In this document: positions 24,799-32,658 of the stretch, piece after piece
Numbering within the stretch: the stretch's first letter is position 1
Layout of the letters: each line of letters starts with the position of its first letter
NCBI GenBank assembly: GCA_903922735.1
Contig: CAIXUZ010000077.1
Location: forward strand, 1 to 64,000
Direction: 5' to 3'
From: an uncultured Verrucomicrobia subdivision 3 bacterium
GTDB taxonomy: Bacteria > Verrucomicrobiota > Verrucomicrobiia > Limisphaerales > UBA11358
DNA: 64,000 nt
Translations under genes and position numbers: made by a program
Notes under the pieces: generated by a model
Told to the model about the DNA's origin: nothing
Database searches by the model: none
The model's input: the letters and a program-made list of their open reading frames with translations, nothing else

Positions 24799-27700
24799 AC
24801 TTACCGCAGCACTGCTTGTATTTTTTGCCGCTGCCGCAGGGACACGGGTCGTTGCGTCCGACTTTCGGACCGGTGCGAACGGGCTTGGCTTTCGCCGCAG
24901 CTTCCGCCGCGTTGGCGGCTTCGCTGACCACGTCGCTGGCCTTGCCCGGCCCGGTGCCGGTGCTTGTGCCGCCGAAGGCGCTGGTGTTCTGATGCAGGGT
25001 TTGCTGAGGCGCGTTGCGGAGAAAATTTTCGAACGCGAGCAGGCTGGAGGCGCTGCGGAAGACGTTGTGACAGATCTCCGTTTTGACGTTGACCATCAAC
25101 TCGTCAAAAATCTTGAACGCCTCAGCCTTGTATTCAAGCAGCGGATCGCGCTGGCCGTGGGCACGGAGGCCGATGCTATGGCGCAGGCTGTCCATCTCGT
25201 AAAGATGTTCCTGCCACAATTTATCGATCGCCTGCAAAATCGTGTAGCGCTCCACGGTCGTCAGCTTGTCGGGTTCCTCGAAGCTGACCTTGAGTTCGTA
25301 AGCCTTGCGGATGGCATCGCTGATAAACGTGCAAATCGCGAACTGGGCCTCGTTTAAACTGCCGAATACGGAATCCGCCACCGGCTTTTCCGTGCCGGAT
25401 TGGGCGGCCTTAAGAATTTCGCCTTCGGGCAGGCCGAGCGGGAAATTCAGGTTCACCCAGTCGGCGAGCGAGCGCACGCGCCATTCGTTCATGTCCGTCT
25501 CGGCGGAGGTAAATTCCTCGACCTTGAGGATCACGACTTCCTCGATGATGTCCATTAATCGGTCGCGGACGTCGTCGCTGTTGATGATCTCGTTGCGGAA
25601 GCCGTAAATGACTTCGCGCTGCTTGTTCATCACGTCGTCGTATTCGAGCGTGCGTTTGCGCTGCTGGAAATTGTGGCCCTCGACACGCTTCTGCGCCTGC
25701 TGAATGGAACGGTTGAGCAGTCCATGCTTGAGCTCCTCGCCTTCTTCGAGGCCCATGCGCTCCATCAATTTCACGATGCGGTCGGAACCAAAGAGACGCA
25801 TCAAATCGTCCTCCAGCGAAATGAAAAAGTGCGACGAACCGGGGTCGCCCTGGCGCGAGCAACGACCGCGCAACTGGCGGTCAATGCGGCGCGACTCGTG
25901 ACGCTCGGTGCCGAGCACGTGCAGGCCGCCGGCGGCGGGCACGCCATCGCCAAGCTTGATGTCCGTGCCGCGCCCCGCCATGTTCGTGGCAATGGTGATG
26001 GCGCCCCGCTGGCCGGCGCGCGAAACAATTTCCGCCTCCTGCTGGTGATATTTGGCGTTAAGGACGGAGTGAATCAGCCCCTCCTTCTTGAGCATCCGCG
26101 AAAGCATTTCGCTGGTCTCGACAGAAATGGTGCCGACGAGCACCGGACGACCCTGCAAGTGCAATTCCTTGATTTCCTTAACGACGGCGTTGAATTTTTC
26201 GCGGCGCGTTTTATAGACAGAATCGTCGGCGTCCTTACGGATATTCGGCTTATTCGTCGGAATGGTCATCACCCCGAGCTTGTAAATGTCGAAAAATTCC
26301 GCTGCCTCGGTTTCCGCCGTGCCCGTCATGCCGGCGAGCTTGGTGTAGAGGCGGAAATAATTTTGGATCGTGATGGTCGCGAGCGTCTGCGTTTCGCGCT
26401 CGATGGCCACGCCTTCTTTTGCTTCGACCGCCTGATGCAAACCATCGCTCCAGCGGCGGCCGGGCATGAGGCGGCCCGTGTGCTGGTCCACGATGACGAC
26501 TTTGTTGTCCTGCACGACATATTCCACGTCGAGCTGGTAAAGGCTGTAAGCCTTCAGCAATTGCGAGATGGCGTGAATCTTCTGCGCTTTGGCCTCGAAA
26601 TCCGCCTGCAACTTCGCCTTGGCCTCCAGCCGTTTGCGCGCATCGGGTTCCGGGCCGGCATCCACATCGTGCAACAGCGTGGTCAAATCCGGCAGCACAA
26701 ACGCGTCGGGGTCCTGCGGGCTGACCAAAGTGCGGCCTTTTTCCGTAAGATCGGCCTCGTGACTTTTTTCGTCCATTGCGAAGATCAATTCTTCCTTCTC
26801 GCGATAGAGATCCACTTTCTTCTGGTCCTTGTGGAGTTCCAGTTCCGCGCGGTTCATCAGGCCGGCGTTCTCGGGGTTCTCCAGAATTTTCATCAAGCCT
26901 TCGGAACGCGGCTGGCCGGTCTTCACGCGGAAGAGCAACAGGCCGATTTGTTTTTCCAAAGCCTCGGCATCCTTGACGTTCGAACCGTCGGCCGGATGCA
27001 ATTTCCTGATGAGTTCCTCGGCTTCCTTGAGAAAACGATTGCAAAGCTGCTGCTGGGCGCGGACCAAACCTTCGACGGTTGGTTTCCATTGCGCATATTG
27101 CTCGTCAAACGTGTGCACCGCCGGCCCGCTAATGATGAGCGGCGTGCGGGCTTCATCAATAAGAATCGAGTCCACCTCGTCCACAATGGCGAAGTAATGT
27201 CCGCGCTGCACCTGCTCCTCCTTGCGAAGCGCCATGCCGTTGTCGCGCAGGTAATCGAAGCCGAATTCCGAATTCGTGCCGTAGGTGATATCGCAGTAAT
27301 ACTGCTCGCGGCGAACCGGCGGCGCCTGATCGTGTAAAATCACGCCGACAGTCAGGCCGAGAAATTTATAGACCGCGCCCATCCACTCCGCATCGCGCGC
27401 CGCCAGATAATCGTTCACGGTTACGACGTGGACGCCGCGGCCGGTGAGCGCATTCAGATACACCGGCATGGTGCTGACGAGCGTCTTGCCTTCGCCGGTG
27501 GCCATTTCCGCAATGTGCCCGTGATGCAGCGAATAGCCGCCGATGAGTTGCACGTCGAACGGGACCATTTCCCAAGGAATCGGGTGCTCGCGAACAATCA
27601 CGTTGGTCCCGCATAGACGACGGCAGGCATTTTTCACGACGGCAAAGGCTTCGGGCAGGATTTCCTCGAGCTTGGCCGCGAGTTCGGCATGGTCCTCGAT

Positions 27701-27862
27701 CGGGGTGAGCTCCTGCTTCCAAGCCGCGGTTTTGGCGCGCAGTTCGTCGTCGGAAAGCTTTTGCAGGCCGGCCTCAAGCTCATTGATGCGGGCGACCATC
27801 GGCCGGATTTTTTTGACGTCGCGGTCGTTCTTGGAACCGAAAATCGCTTTGAATAAATTCAC
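24797..27862 (-). CDS. secA: Preprotein translocase ATPase SecA
   Basis: A 1021-residue SecA, the ATPase motor of the Sec translocon. Visible are MATGEGKTLVSTMP (Walker A region), the VDEVDSILIDEART Walker B region, the preprotein cross-linking insert, FFRLYTKLAGMTGTAETEAAEF, the GRGTDI helicase motif and GRCSRQGDPG (motif VI). The C-terminus ends in the zinc/SecB-binding tail CPCGSGKKYKQCC. It is longer than E. coli SecA (901), mainly through an insert after the first nucleotide-binding domain around residues 260-370. Start is GTG at 27862. Confidence 0.97.
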   Translation of the reverse strand: MNLFKAIFGSKNDRDVKKIRPMVARINELEAGLQKLSDDELRAKTAAWKQELTPIEDHAELAAKLEEILPEAFAVVKNACRRLCGTNVIVREHPIPWEMVPFDVQLIGGYSLHHGHIAEMATGEGKTLVSTMPVYLNALTGRGVHVVTVNDYLAARDAEWMGAVYKFLGLTVGVILHDQAPPVRREQYYCDITYGTNSEFGFDYLRDNGMALRKEEQVQRGHYFAIVDEVDSILIDEARTPLIISGPAVHTFDEQYAQWKPTVEGLVRAQQQLCNRFLKEAEELIRKLHPADGSNVKDAEALEKQIGLLLFRVKTGQPRSEGLMKILENPENAGLMNRAELELHKDQKKVDLYREKEELIFAMDEKSHEADLTEKGRTLVSPQDPDAFVLPDLTTLLHDVDAGPEPDARKRLEAKAKLQADFEAKAQKIHAISQLLKAYSLYQLDVEYVVQDNKVVIVDQHTGRLMPGRRWSDGLHQAVEAKEGVAIERETQTLATITIQNYFRLYTKLAGMTGTAETEAAEFFDIYKLGVMTIPTNKPNIRKDADDSVYKTRREKFNAVVKEIKELHLQGRPVLVGTISVETSEMLSRMLKKEGLIHSVLNAKYHQQEAEIVSRAGQRGAITIATNMAGRGTDIKLGDGVPAAGGLHVLGTERHESRRIDRQLRGRCSRQGDPGSSHFFISLEDDLMRLFGSDRIVKLMERMGLEEGEELKHGLLNRSIQQAQKRVEGHNFQQRKRTLEYDDVMNKQREVIYGFRNEIINSDDVRDRLMDIIEEVVILKVEEFTSAETDMNEWRVRSLADWVNLNFPLGLPEGEILKAAQSGTEKPVADSVFGSLNEAQFAICTFISDAIRKAYELKVSFEEPDKLTTVERYTILQAIDKLWQEHLYEMDSLRHSIGLRAHGQRDPLLEYKAEAFKIFDELMVNVKTEICHNVFRSASSLLAFENFLRNAPQQTLHQNTSAFGGTSTGTGPGKASDVVSEAANAAEAAAKAKPVRTGPKVGRNDPCPCGSGKKYKQCCGK

Positions 27863-27954
27863 AATTATCTTTCAGTATTCAGGTTAAAATGAACGAATAC
27901 GCTACGCGACGAATCGCATAGCGTCAAAGCGAAACGGGAGCAGTTATTAGCCGC

Positions 27955-28260
27955 CTAAGCGATCAAAACATCGGTAACAGTGCGTCGGGGAGTGGCCTGG
28001 CGGACAACGGAAATGGCGCGACTGGTGTTTTCAACGATCATTTGTAGTTCTGCACGCAAGGCAGGATTTTCTCCATGCTTATGCAGCATCCGGTCGGCAT
28101 AGCCACGAATGATGGTCAGGATGTTGTTCAAATCATGGGCGACCTCGCGACCGATTTGTTTCTGCGAACCGGCATCGGGCTGATGGGGGCGCACATGGGC
28201 GAGGTTCGCCGGCTCGAAAGCCGGGGCCAATTTCATATAGATGGGTTCCAGGGATGCCAT
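27955..28260 (-). CDS. Stand-alone HisKA (dimerisation/phospho-acceptor) domain protein
   Basis: A 101-residue protein consisting of little more than a histidine kinase dimerisation helix pair: REVAHDLNNILTIIRGYADRML with the candidate phospho-histidine H42, then a second helix with ENTSRAISVVRQ. No ATP-binding domain follows; the frame stops 15 residues later. ATG at 28260 is preferred over a TTG ten codons upstream. It could be a decayed kinase or a small protein that receives phosphate from, or dimerises with, a full kinase. It lies between secA and the divergent lpxI. Confidence 0.65.
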   Translation of the reverse strand: MASLEPIYMKLAPAFEPANLAHVRPHQPDAGSQKQIGREVAHDLNNILTIIRGYADRMLHKHGENPALRAELQMIVENTSRAISVVRQATPRRTVTDVLIA

Positions 28261-28422
28261 TTGAGCAACTTCAAGCAAATGGCTTGCCAACCTTATTTTC
28301 TCAATAATATCTACGAAATCACTTTCCCCAAGCCATCAAATAGACATGCTGGCTTGGATTTGGACAACAATTCCCCGCTGGATTCTCATGACTAAATTGT
28401 TAGACTGCGTCTTCAGAATCGA

Positions 28423-29244
28423 ATGAATCTTGCGCCCGAATCCATCGGCCTCATTGCCGGCAGCCGCACGCTGCCGCTGGAATTTACACGCCTCGCCCGG
28501 GCCGCCGGCGTCAAGCGCATCGTCTGCACTGCGGTGGAAGGCGAAACCGACCCTGCCCTCGCGGCGCTGGTGGATGATATCGTCTGGCTCAACGTCGGAC
28601 AGCTCAATAAAATGATTTCAACGTTCACCAGCCGGGGCGTAAAGCAATGCGTCATGGCCGGTCAGGTGGCGCCAAAAAACCTTTTCGACCTCCGACCCGA
28701 CCTCCGCGCGATGGGCATGCTGCTGCGACTGAAGGAAAAAAACGCCCACACGATTTTCGGCGCGATCGCCGATGAACTCAAAAAAGACGGCGTGGAACTC
28801 ATTGACGCCTCGCCGTGGCTCGCGCCACTGATGCCGCAGACGGGTTTTCACCTCGGCCCGAAACTTTCCGCCGAACAACAGGCGGACGTGGAATTTGGCT
28901 TCAAAACAGCCAAGGAAGTTTCGCGGCTGGAAATCGGCCAACTCGTCGTCGTGAAAAACGGCACCGTGCTGGCCGTCGAAGGATTTGAAGGCACGGACAA
29001 ATGCCTCGCGCGCGGCGGCGAACTCGCCGGGAAGAACGGCGGCGCCGTCGCCGTGAAAGTCGCGAAGTTCAATCACGACATGCGTTTCGACATTCCCTGC
29101 ATCGGCGCGAGAACGTTTGAGATGTGCGCGGCGGCAAAGATTTCCGTCCTCGCGCTGGAGTCCGGCAAGTCGCTCCTGCTCGAGCGCGACGCCTGCGCAG
29201 AACTTGCGCAGAAAAATAAGGTTTCGGTAACAACTGTTTCTTGA
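28423..29244 (+). CDS. lpxI: UDP-2,3-diacylglucosamine pyrophosphatase LpxI
   Basis: A 273-residue LpxI (DUF1009) protein. It hydrolyses UDP-2,3-diacylglucosamine to lipid X in lipid A synthesis, replacing LpxH. Visible are the N-terminal IGLIAGSRTLPLEF, the GQLNKMISTFTSRGVKQCVMAGQV block, FGAIADELKKDGVELIDAS, and the C-terminal catalytic domain with EIGQLVVVKNGTVLAVEGFEGTD and GGAVAVKVAKFNHDMRFDIPCIG. Length is normal. No other lpx genes are adjacent. It supports an outer membrane with lipid A. Confidence 0.93.
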   Translation: MNLAPESIGLIAGSRTLPLEFTRLARAAGVKRIVCTAVEGETDPALAALVDDIVWLNVGQLNKMISTFTSRGVKQCVMAGQVAPKNLFDLRPDLRAMGMLLRLKEKNAHTIFGAIADELKKDGVELIDASPWLAPLMPQTGFHLGPKLSAEQQADVEFGFKTAKEVSRLEIGQLVVVKNGTVLAVEGFEGTDKCLARGGELAGKNGGAVAVKVAKFNHDMRFDIPCIGARTFEMCAAAKISVLALESGKSLLLERDACAELAQKNKVSVTTVS

Positions 29245-29335
29245 GCCACAGATGCACACAGATGAAACACAGATTTTGAAAAGGCTAAATCAAGCGGGGG
29301 TTTTATCTGTGTAAATCTGTGTCCAACTGCGGCTA
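29245..29335. repeat. Ten-bp-period repeats, inverted pair (copies 4 and 5)
   Basis: CCACAGATG, CACACAGATG, AAACACAGAT at 29246-29275 has a 10-bp period. The inverse type ATCTGTGT, AAATCTGTGTCC lies at 29308-29330. They face each other over a 30-bp spacer and fill the gap between lpxI and the next gene. Confidence 0.75.
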
Positions 29336-29342
29336 AAATTTT

Positions 29343-29849
29343 ATGCTAAAATCACACGAACTCCTCGGTTTCATGTCGCCGGCGCTGGCGAACGACATCC
29401 TCTCCTTCATCTTCGAATCCGACAAGCCGGCCTACCGCGCCACGCTCGCCGCCGTGGCGGAAGCCAAGCACGTCCGCCCGATTTTTCTCGAACGCCAGCC
29501 GCGCGCCGAGCGCCACACCGCCATGCTGTCTGCGCTCACCAAGCCCAATCTCGACCCCGCCGCCGCCGCATTCATCCGCGCGTGGCTGGTAAAAAAGCAC
29601 GCCGCGATGCTCATCGATTTCCTCAATGCCCTGGAAATCAAAAACGACAACGGCGTCGTGGAAGATCTGCCGGGCGCAGTGGACGACGCCAAGCTGAAAG
29701 CCGCCGTGGAGCGGCTGCTGGGCAAATATCCGCACGAAACCGTCGCCGTCTATCTGAACGCATTCAACGACATGAACACCGCCGGCTGGACAAATTTGAA
29801 GGCCTTGCTGGAATCCGATCCACGCCTGCAGCTCGGCAACCACGCCTGA
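29343..29849 (+). CDS. Conserved hypothetical protein upstream of amgK
   Basis: A 168-residue, mainly helical, soluble protein with no signal sequence. Recognisable stretches are MSPALANDILSFIFESDKP near the start, an LERQPRAERH segment, and VAVYLNAFNDMN with LLESDPRLQL near the end. I do not recognise a family with known function. Its stop is 2 bp before the GTG start of the amgK gene, so it is probably co-translated with the MurNAc recycling genes and may regulate or assist them. Confidence 0.75.
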   Translation: MLKSHELLGFMSPALANDILSFIFESDKPAYRATLAAVAEAKHVRPIFLERQPRAERHTAMLSALTKPNLDPAAAAFIRAWLVKKHAAMLIDFLNALEIKNDNGVVEDLPGAVDDAKLKAAVERLLGKYPHETVAVYLNAFNDMNTAGWTNLKALLESDPRLQLGNHA

Positions 29850-29851
29850 CC

Positions 29852-30892
29852 GTGGCCGAACCCCGCGCATTCCCCGGCTTCGCCCCATGGAAAACCGCCG
29901 CGTGCGAACCGCTCACCGGCGACGCCTCGGCGCGAAAATATTTCCGCCTGCGCGGGGAGCAGCAGACGGCCATTTTGATGGACGCCGCGCAGGTGCCTGA
30001 CTCGGTGGCGCCATTCATCCGCATCGCCAGCCAGCTTCGGAAAATCGGCTTCAGCGCCCCGAAACTTTATTTGCAAGACCAGGCCAACAGCCTGCTCCTA
30101 TTGGAAGATTTCGGCGATGACACTTTCGCCAAACTGCTGGATCAATCCGGCAGGAACCGAGGTGACGAGGCTCAGGTTAAAAGCGGAAAGCGGAAAGCGG
30201 AAAGCGGAAATTATTCAGAGACTCCTCACCTCATCGCCTACGATTCGGAGACACTTTTCACGCTGGCGACCGATGTTTTGATTGCGCTGCACCGGCAGCC
30301 GCAGGCGGCTCCCGAAAAACTGCGCGAGTATCATCCGGAGAAGATGCTGGAAGACATCGAGCTATTTGTGCAGTGGCGCACGCCCCAGGTCACCGCGCTG
30401 GAAAAAGAAGATTTCCGCGCAGTCTGGCGAGCGGTGCTACCGCTGGCACACCGCGTTCCCTCATCGCTGCTGCTGCGGGACTACCATGTCGCCAACCTCA
30501 TGCTGCTGCCGGACCGAGACGGCATCCGGCAAGTCGGGCTATTAGATTTTCAGGACGCCTATCGCGGCCCGGTGACCTATGACCTGGTTTCCCTGCTCGA
30601 AGACGCGCGACGCGACGTGCCGGAAGCCTTGCAGCAAAAATTGCGGGCACGCTACCTTGCGGCTTTTCCCGCGCTCAATCATGAGATTTTTGAGACGTCG
30701 CTGGCCATTCTCGCGGCGCAACGGCACACCCGCGTGCTGGGCATCTTCGAACGGCTGGCGCGGCATGAGGGCAAGCTGGATTACCGCCGGCTGCATTCGC
30801 CGCGCGTGGAGCGATTGTTGCAAAAGGCACTGCGCCACCCCATGCTGGCCGACGTGAAAAACTGGATAGACCGCCATGCCATCACGGACTGA
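29852..30892 (+). CDS. amgK: Phosphotransferase of AmgK type (anomeric MurNAc/GlcNAc kinase)
   Basis: A 346-residue aminoglycoside-phosphotransferase-fold kinase. Visible are GDASARKYFRL (nucleotide loop, near residue 25), LLLEDFGDDTFAKLL, the catalytic loop LLRDYHVANLML with the base Asp, and the metal-binding LLDFQDAYRGPVTYDLVSLL. These are the marks of AmgK, which phosphorylates free MurNAc at C1. The following nucleotidyltransferase is MurU-like, and the two form the recycling route that bypasses de novo UDP-MurNAc synthesis in Pseudomonas. Start is GTG at 29852. A heptamer array is inserted near residue 110, between the lobes. Confidence 0.8.
   Translation: MAEPRAFPGFAPWKTAACEPLTGDASARKYFRLRGEQQTAILMDAAQVPDSVAPFIRIASQLRKIGFSAPKLYLQDQANSLLLLEDFGDDTFAKLLDQSGRNRGDEAQVKSGKRKAESGNYSETPHLIAYDSETLFTLATDVLIALHRQPQAAPEKLREYHPEKMLEDIELFVQWRTPQVTALEKEDFRAVWRAVLPLAHRVPSSLLLRDYHVANLMLLPDRDGIRQVGLLDFQDAYRGPVTYDLVSLLEDARRDVPEALQQKLRARYLAAFPALNHEIFETSLAILAAQRHTRVLGIFERLARHEGKLDYRRLHSPRVERLLQKALRHPMLADVKNWIDRHAITD
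30180..30207. repeat. Heptamer array j (inside amgK)
   Basis: Four perfect AAAGCGG units encode [10 protein letters not shown]. The unit is the same as in mutY (22206-22233), but it is read in a different codon phase. Confidence 0.95.
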
Positions 30893-30910
30893 AATGGAAT
30901 CACGCTTTCT

Positions 30911-30946
30911 CCCTCATCCCTGCCCTCTCCCGCTGGGAGAGGGAGA
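30911..30946 (+). repeat. REP-like palindromic repeat, left copy
   Basis: A leader CCCTCATCCCTG and then the perfect hairpin CCCTCTCCC-GCT-GGGAGAGGG at 30923-30943. It pairs with an inverted copy at 31029-31060 to form a doublet. Confidence 0.85.
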
Positions 30947-31028
30947 AGTTGTTTCCGCTTCATGGCGAAACCACGACGGCCTTCCGCTCGGTGCCTTCAA
31001 GACTTTACGCAATCATCCAACGACTGTT

Positions 31029-31060
31029 CCCTCTCCTTGGGGAGAGGGTCAGGGTGAGGG
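31029..31060 (-). repeat. REP-like palindromic repeat, right copy (inverted)
   Basis: Hairpin CCCTCTCC-TTGG-GGAGAGGG at 31029-31048 followed by TCAGGGTGAGGG, the reverse-complement orientation of the left copy. Its purine-rich end GAGGGAGAG lies just before the murU ATG (31073) and is the best candidate ribosome binding site there. Confidence 0.85.
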
Positions 31061-31072
31061 AGAGCTTTGACC

Positions 31073-31786
31073 ATGCAGCCAAAAAAAATTAAAACCGCCA
31101 TGCTGCTTGCCGCCGGCTACGGCACGCGGCTCAAGCCGCTGACCGACCATACGCCCAAGCCGCTGGTGCCGGTCGCAGGCCGGCCGATGATTGAATACGC
31201 CCTCGACAAACTGCGCAACTACGGCATCGAAGAGATCGTCATCAACGTCTCGCATCTCAAAGATCAACTGACCGCACATCTGGCCGCGCACAACAATCTC
31301 CGAGTCACGATTTCCGAGGAAGCTGAACCGCTGGAAACCGGCGGCGGACTCAAAAAAGCCGCTCCCTTTCTCGGCGACGAACCGGTCTTCGTTATCAACA
31401 GCGACATTCTCTGGACCGACGAAGGCGAAACGGCGCTGAACCGGCTCACGCAAGCTTGGGACAACGCCAAAATAGATTTTCTGCTGCTTGCCCAACCGAA
31501 GTCGCACGCCATCGGCTACGACAAGGGCGAAGATCATTTGTTCATCAAACCGGAGAATACGTTCGGTTGGAGCGCGGCGGACGCGCCCTACATCATTTCC
31601 GGCATCGGGATTTTTCATCCGCGCGTGCTGCGCGAAGCGCCGGACGGGAAGTTTTCCGTAAAAGTCCTCTGGCTCCGCGCCCTCGCCCAAAACCGCCTCT
31701 TCTGCCTGCCGCATCACGGCCGCTGGTTCCAGACCGGCACGCTGGCCGACATCCGCAAAACAGAGGAAGAAATCGGTCGGTTTTAA
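31073..31786 (+). CDS. murU: MurU-like nucleotidyltransferase (MurNAc-1-phosphate uridylyltransferase)
   Basis: A 237-residue sugar-phosphate nucleotidyltransferase. Visible are MLLAAGYGTRLKPLTDHTPKP (the GxGTRxxPxTxxxPKP nucleotide motif), VPVAGRPMIEYALDKL, IVINVSHL, the MurU-like EPLETGGGLKKAAPFLG, and VINSDILWTD with the metal Asp. This combination closely resembles Pseudomonas MurU, which makes UDP-MurNAc from the AmgK product. ATG at 31073 is chosen over a TTG two codons earlier. It lies 180 bp after amgK, separated by the REP doublet. Confidence 0.82.
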   Translation: MQPKKIKTAMLLAAGYGTRLKPLTDHTPKPLVPVAGRPMIEYALDKLRNYGIEEIVINVSHLKDQLTAHLAAHNNLRVTISEEAEPLETGGGLKKAAPFLGDEPVFVINSDILWTDEGETALNRLTQAWDNAKIDFLLLAQPKSHAIGYDKGEDHLFIKPENTFGWSAADAPYIISGIGIFHPRVLREAPDGKFSVKVLWLRALAQNRLFCLPHHGRWFQTGTLADIRKTEEEIGRF

Positions 31787-31811
31787 TCAGCCTTTTCGCC
31801 ACCCATCGGCA

Positions 31812-32645
31812 TCACGGATTCCGGTTATTCTGCCAGAAGGAGAAAACCCCCTGCCACCACGCCGCCGGCTGGCCGGCGATATCGTTATGATGTGCGCCGG
31901 GGAAAATCTGCAACTCTTTCGGTCCGGCGTATTCCGCGAACAGTTTTTTGCCCGTCTCCGCGCCGAGAATCTCATCCGCACCCGCCACGATGAATTTCAC
32001 CGGGCCGCGATAGGCCTTGAGGCAATCCGCCGGGTGAAAACGGTCGCGCAACAAAAAATAAGCGGGTAAAAACCACATCTGCCGCTGCGCCACCGAGGCG
32101 AGTTCATGATACGGCACGAACAGCGCGAGGCCCGCGACCGCCTGCGGATGCGCTTTCGCCAACGCACACGCCACCCCCGCGCCGATGGATTCGCTAACGA
32201 CATAGCGAGGAAGATTCTCCGGCAATAATTGGAACGCGGCTTCAGCCGACGCAACCATGCTTTCCTTCCCCGGAGAACCACCGCGAGCGCCGTAGCCGGG
32301 ATATTCCAAAACGAAAACATTCACGTCCGCCGCGTCGTGGATCGGCTGGGCCAGATAATCCCGGCTCAAGGCGCAGCCCGCGTTGCCGTGAACAATCAGC
32401 ACGCTGGCGGTGGCATTGGTTTTTGCCGGCATTTTCCAGCCTATGAGTTCGCCCGCCGAATTTTTCCACGGTGCGAAGCCGTGTCCGACGGCAACCGATT
32501 CGATGACGTCGGCTGGAATCTTCGTGGGCAAATAAATCAGGCGGCGCTGAAAAATCAGCACCGCCAGAACAACCAGCAGATAAGGAATGGCGAGCAGTTG
32601 CAACACGCGGATGAAAGACCGTCTTGTTTTCCTCCAGCCCGTCAT
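31812..32645 (-). CDS. Membrane-anchored alpha/beta hydrolase
   Basis: A 277-residue protein with an N-terminal transmembrane anchor (about residues 12-32, LQLLAIPYLLVVLAVLIF) and an alpha/beta hydrolase domain. Visible are VLIVHGNAG (oxyanion region), FVLEYPGYGARGGSPG, the nucleophile region VVSESIGAGVACALA (ESIGAG, serine near residue 155), the acid in VAGADEILG, and the histidine in PGAHHND. It resembles BEM46/YfhR-type hydrolases of unknown substrate. ATG at 32645 is preferred to a TTG two codons upstream. It lies 13 bp after aspS on the same strand. Confidence 0.8.
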   Translation of the reverse strand: MTGWRKTRRSFIRVLQLLAIPYLLVVLAVLIFQRRLIYLPTKIPADVIESVAVGHGFAPWKNSAGELIGWKMPAKTNATASVLIVHGNAGCALSRDYLAQPIHDAADVNVFVLEYPGYGARGGSPGKESMVASAEAAFQLLPENLPRYVVSESIGAGVACALAKAHPQAVAGLALFVPYHELASVAQRQMWFLPAYFLLRDRFHPADCLKAYRGPVKFIVAGADEILGAETGKKLFAEYAGPKELQIFPGAHHNDIAGQPAAWWQGVFSFWQNNRNP

Positions 32646-32658
32646 GGTCAACCCAGCG

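Noticed and set aside
25673-27337. A 554-codon open frame on the plus strand opposite secA
   Set aside because: secA on the other strand is complete and well conserved; the opposite frame has an unnatural, arginine/histidine-rich composition and no recognisable domain. It is a high-GC shadow.
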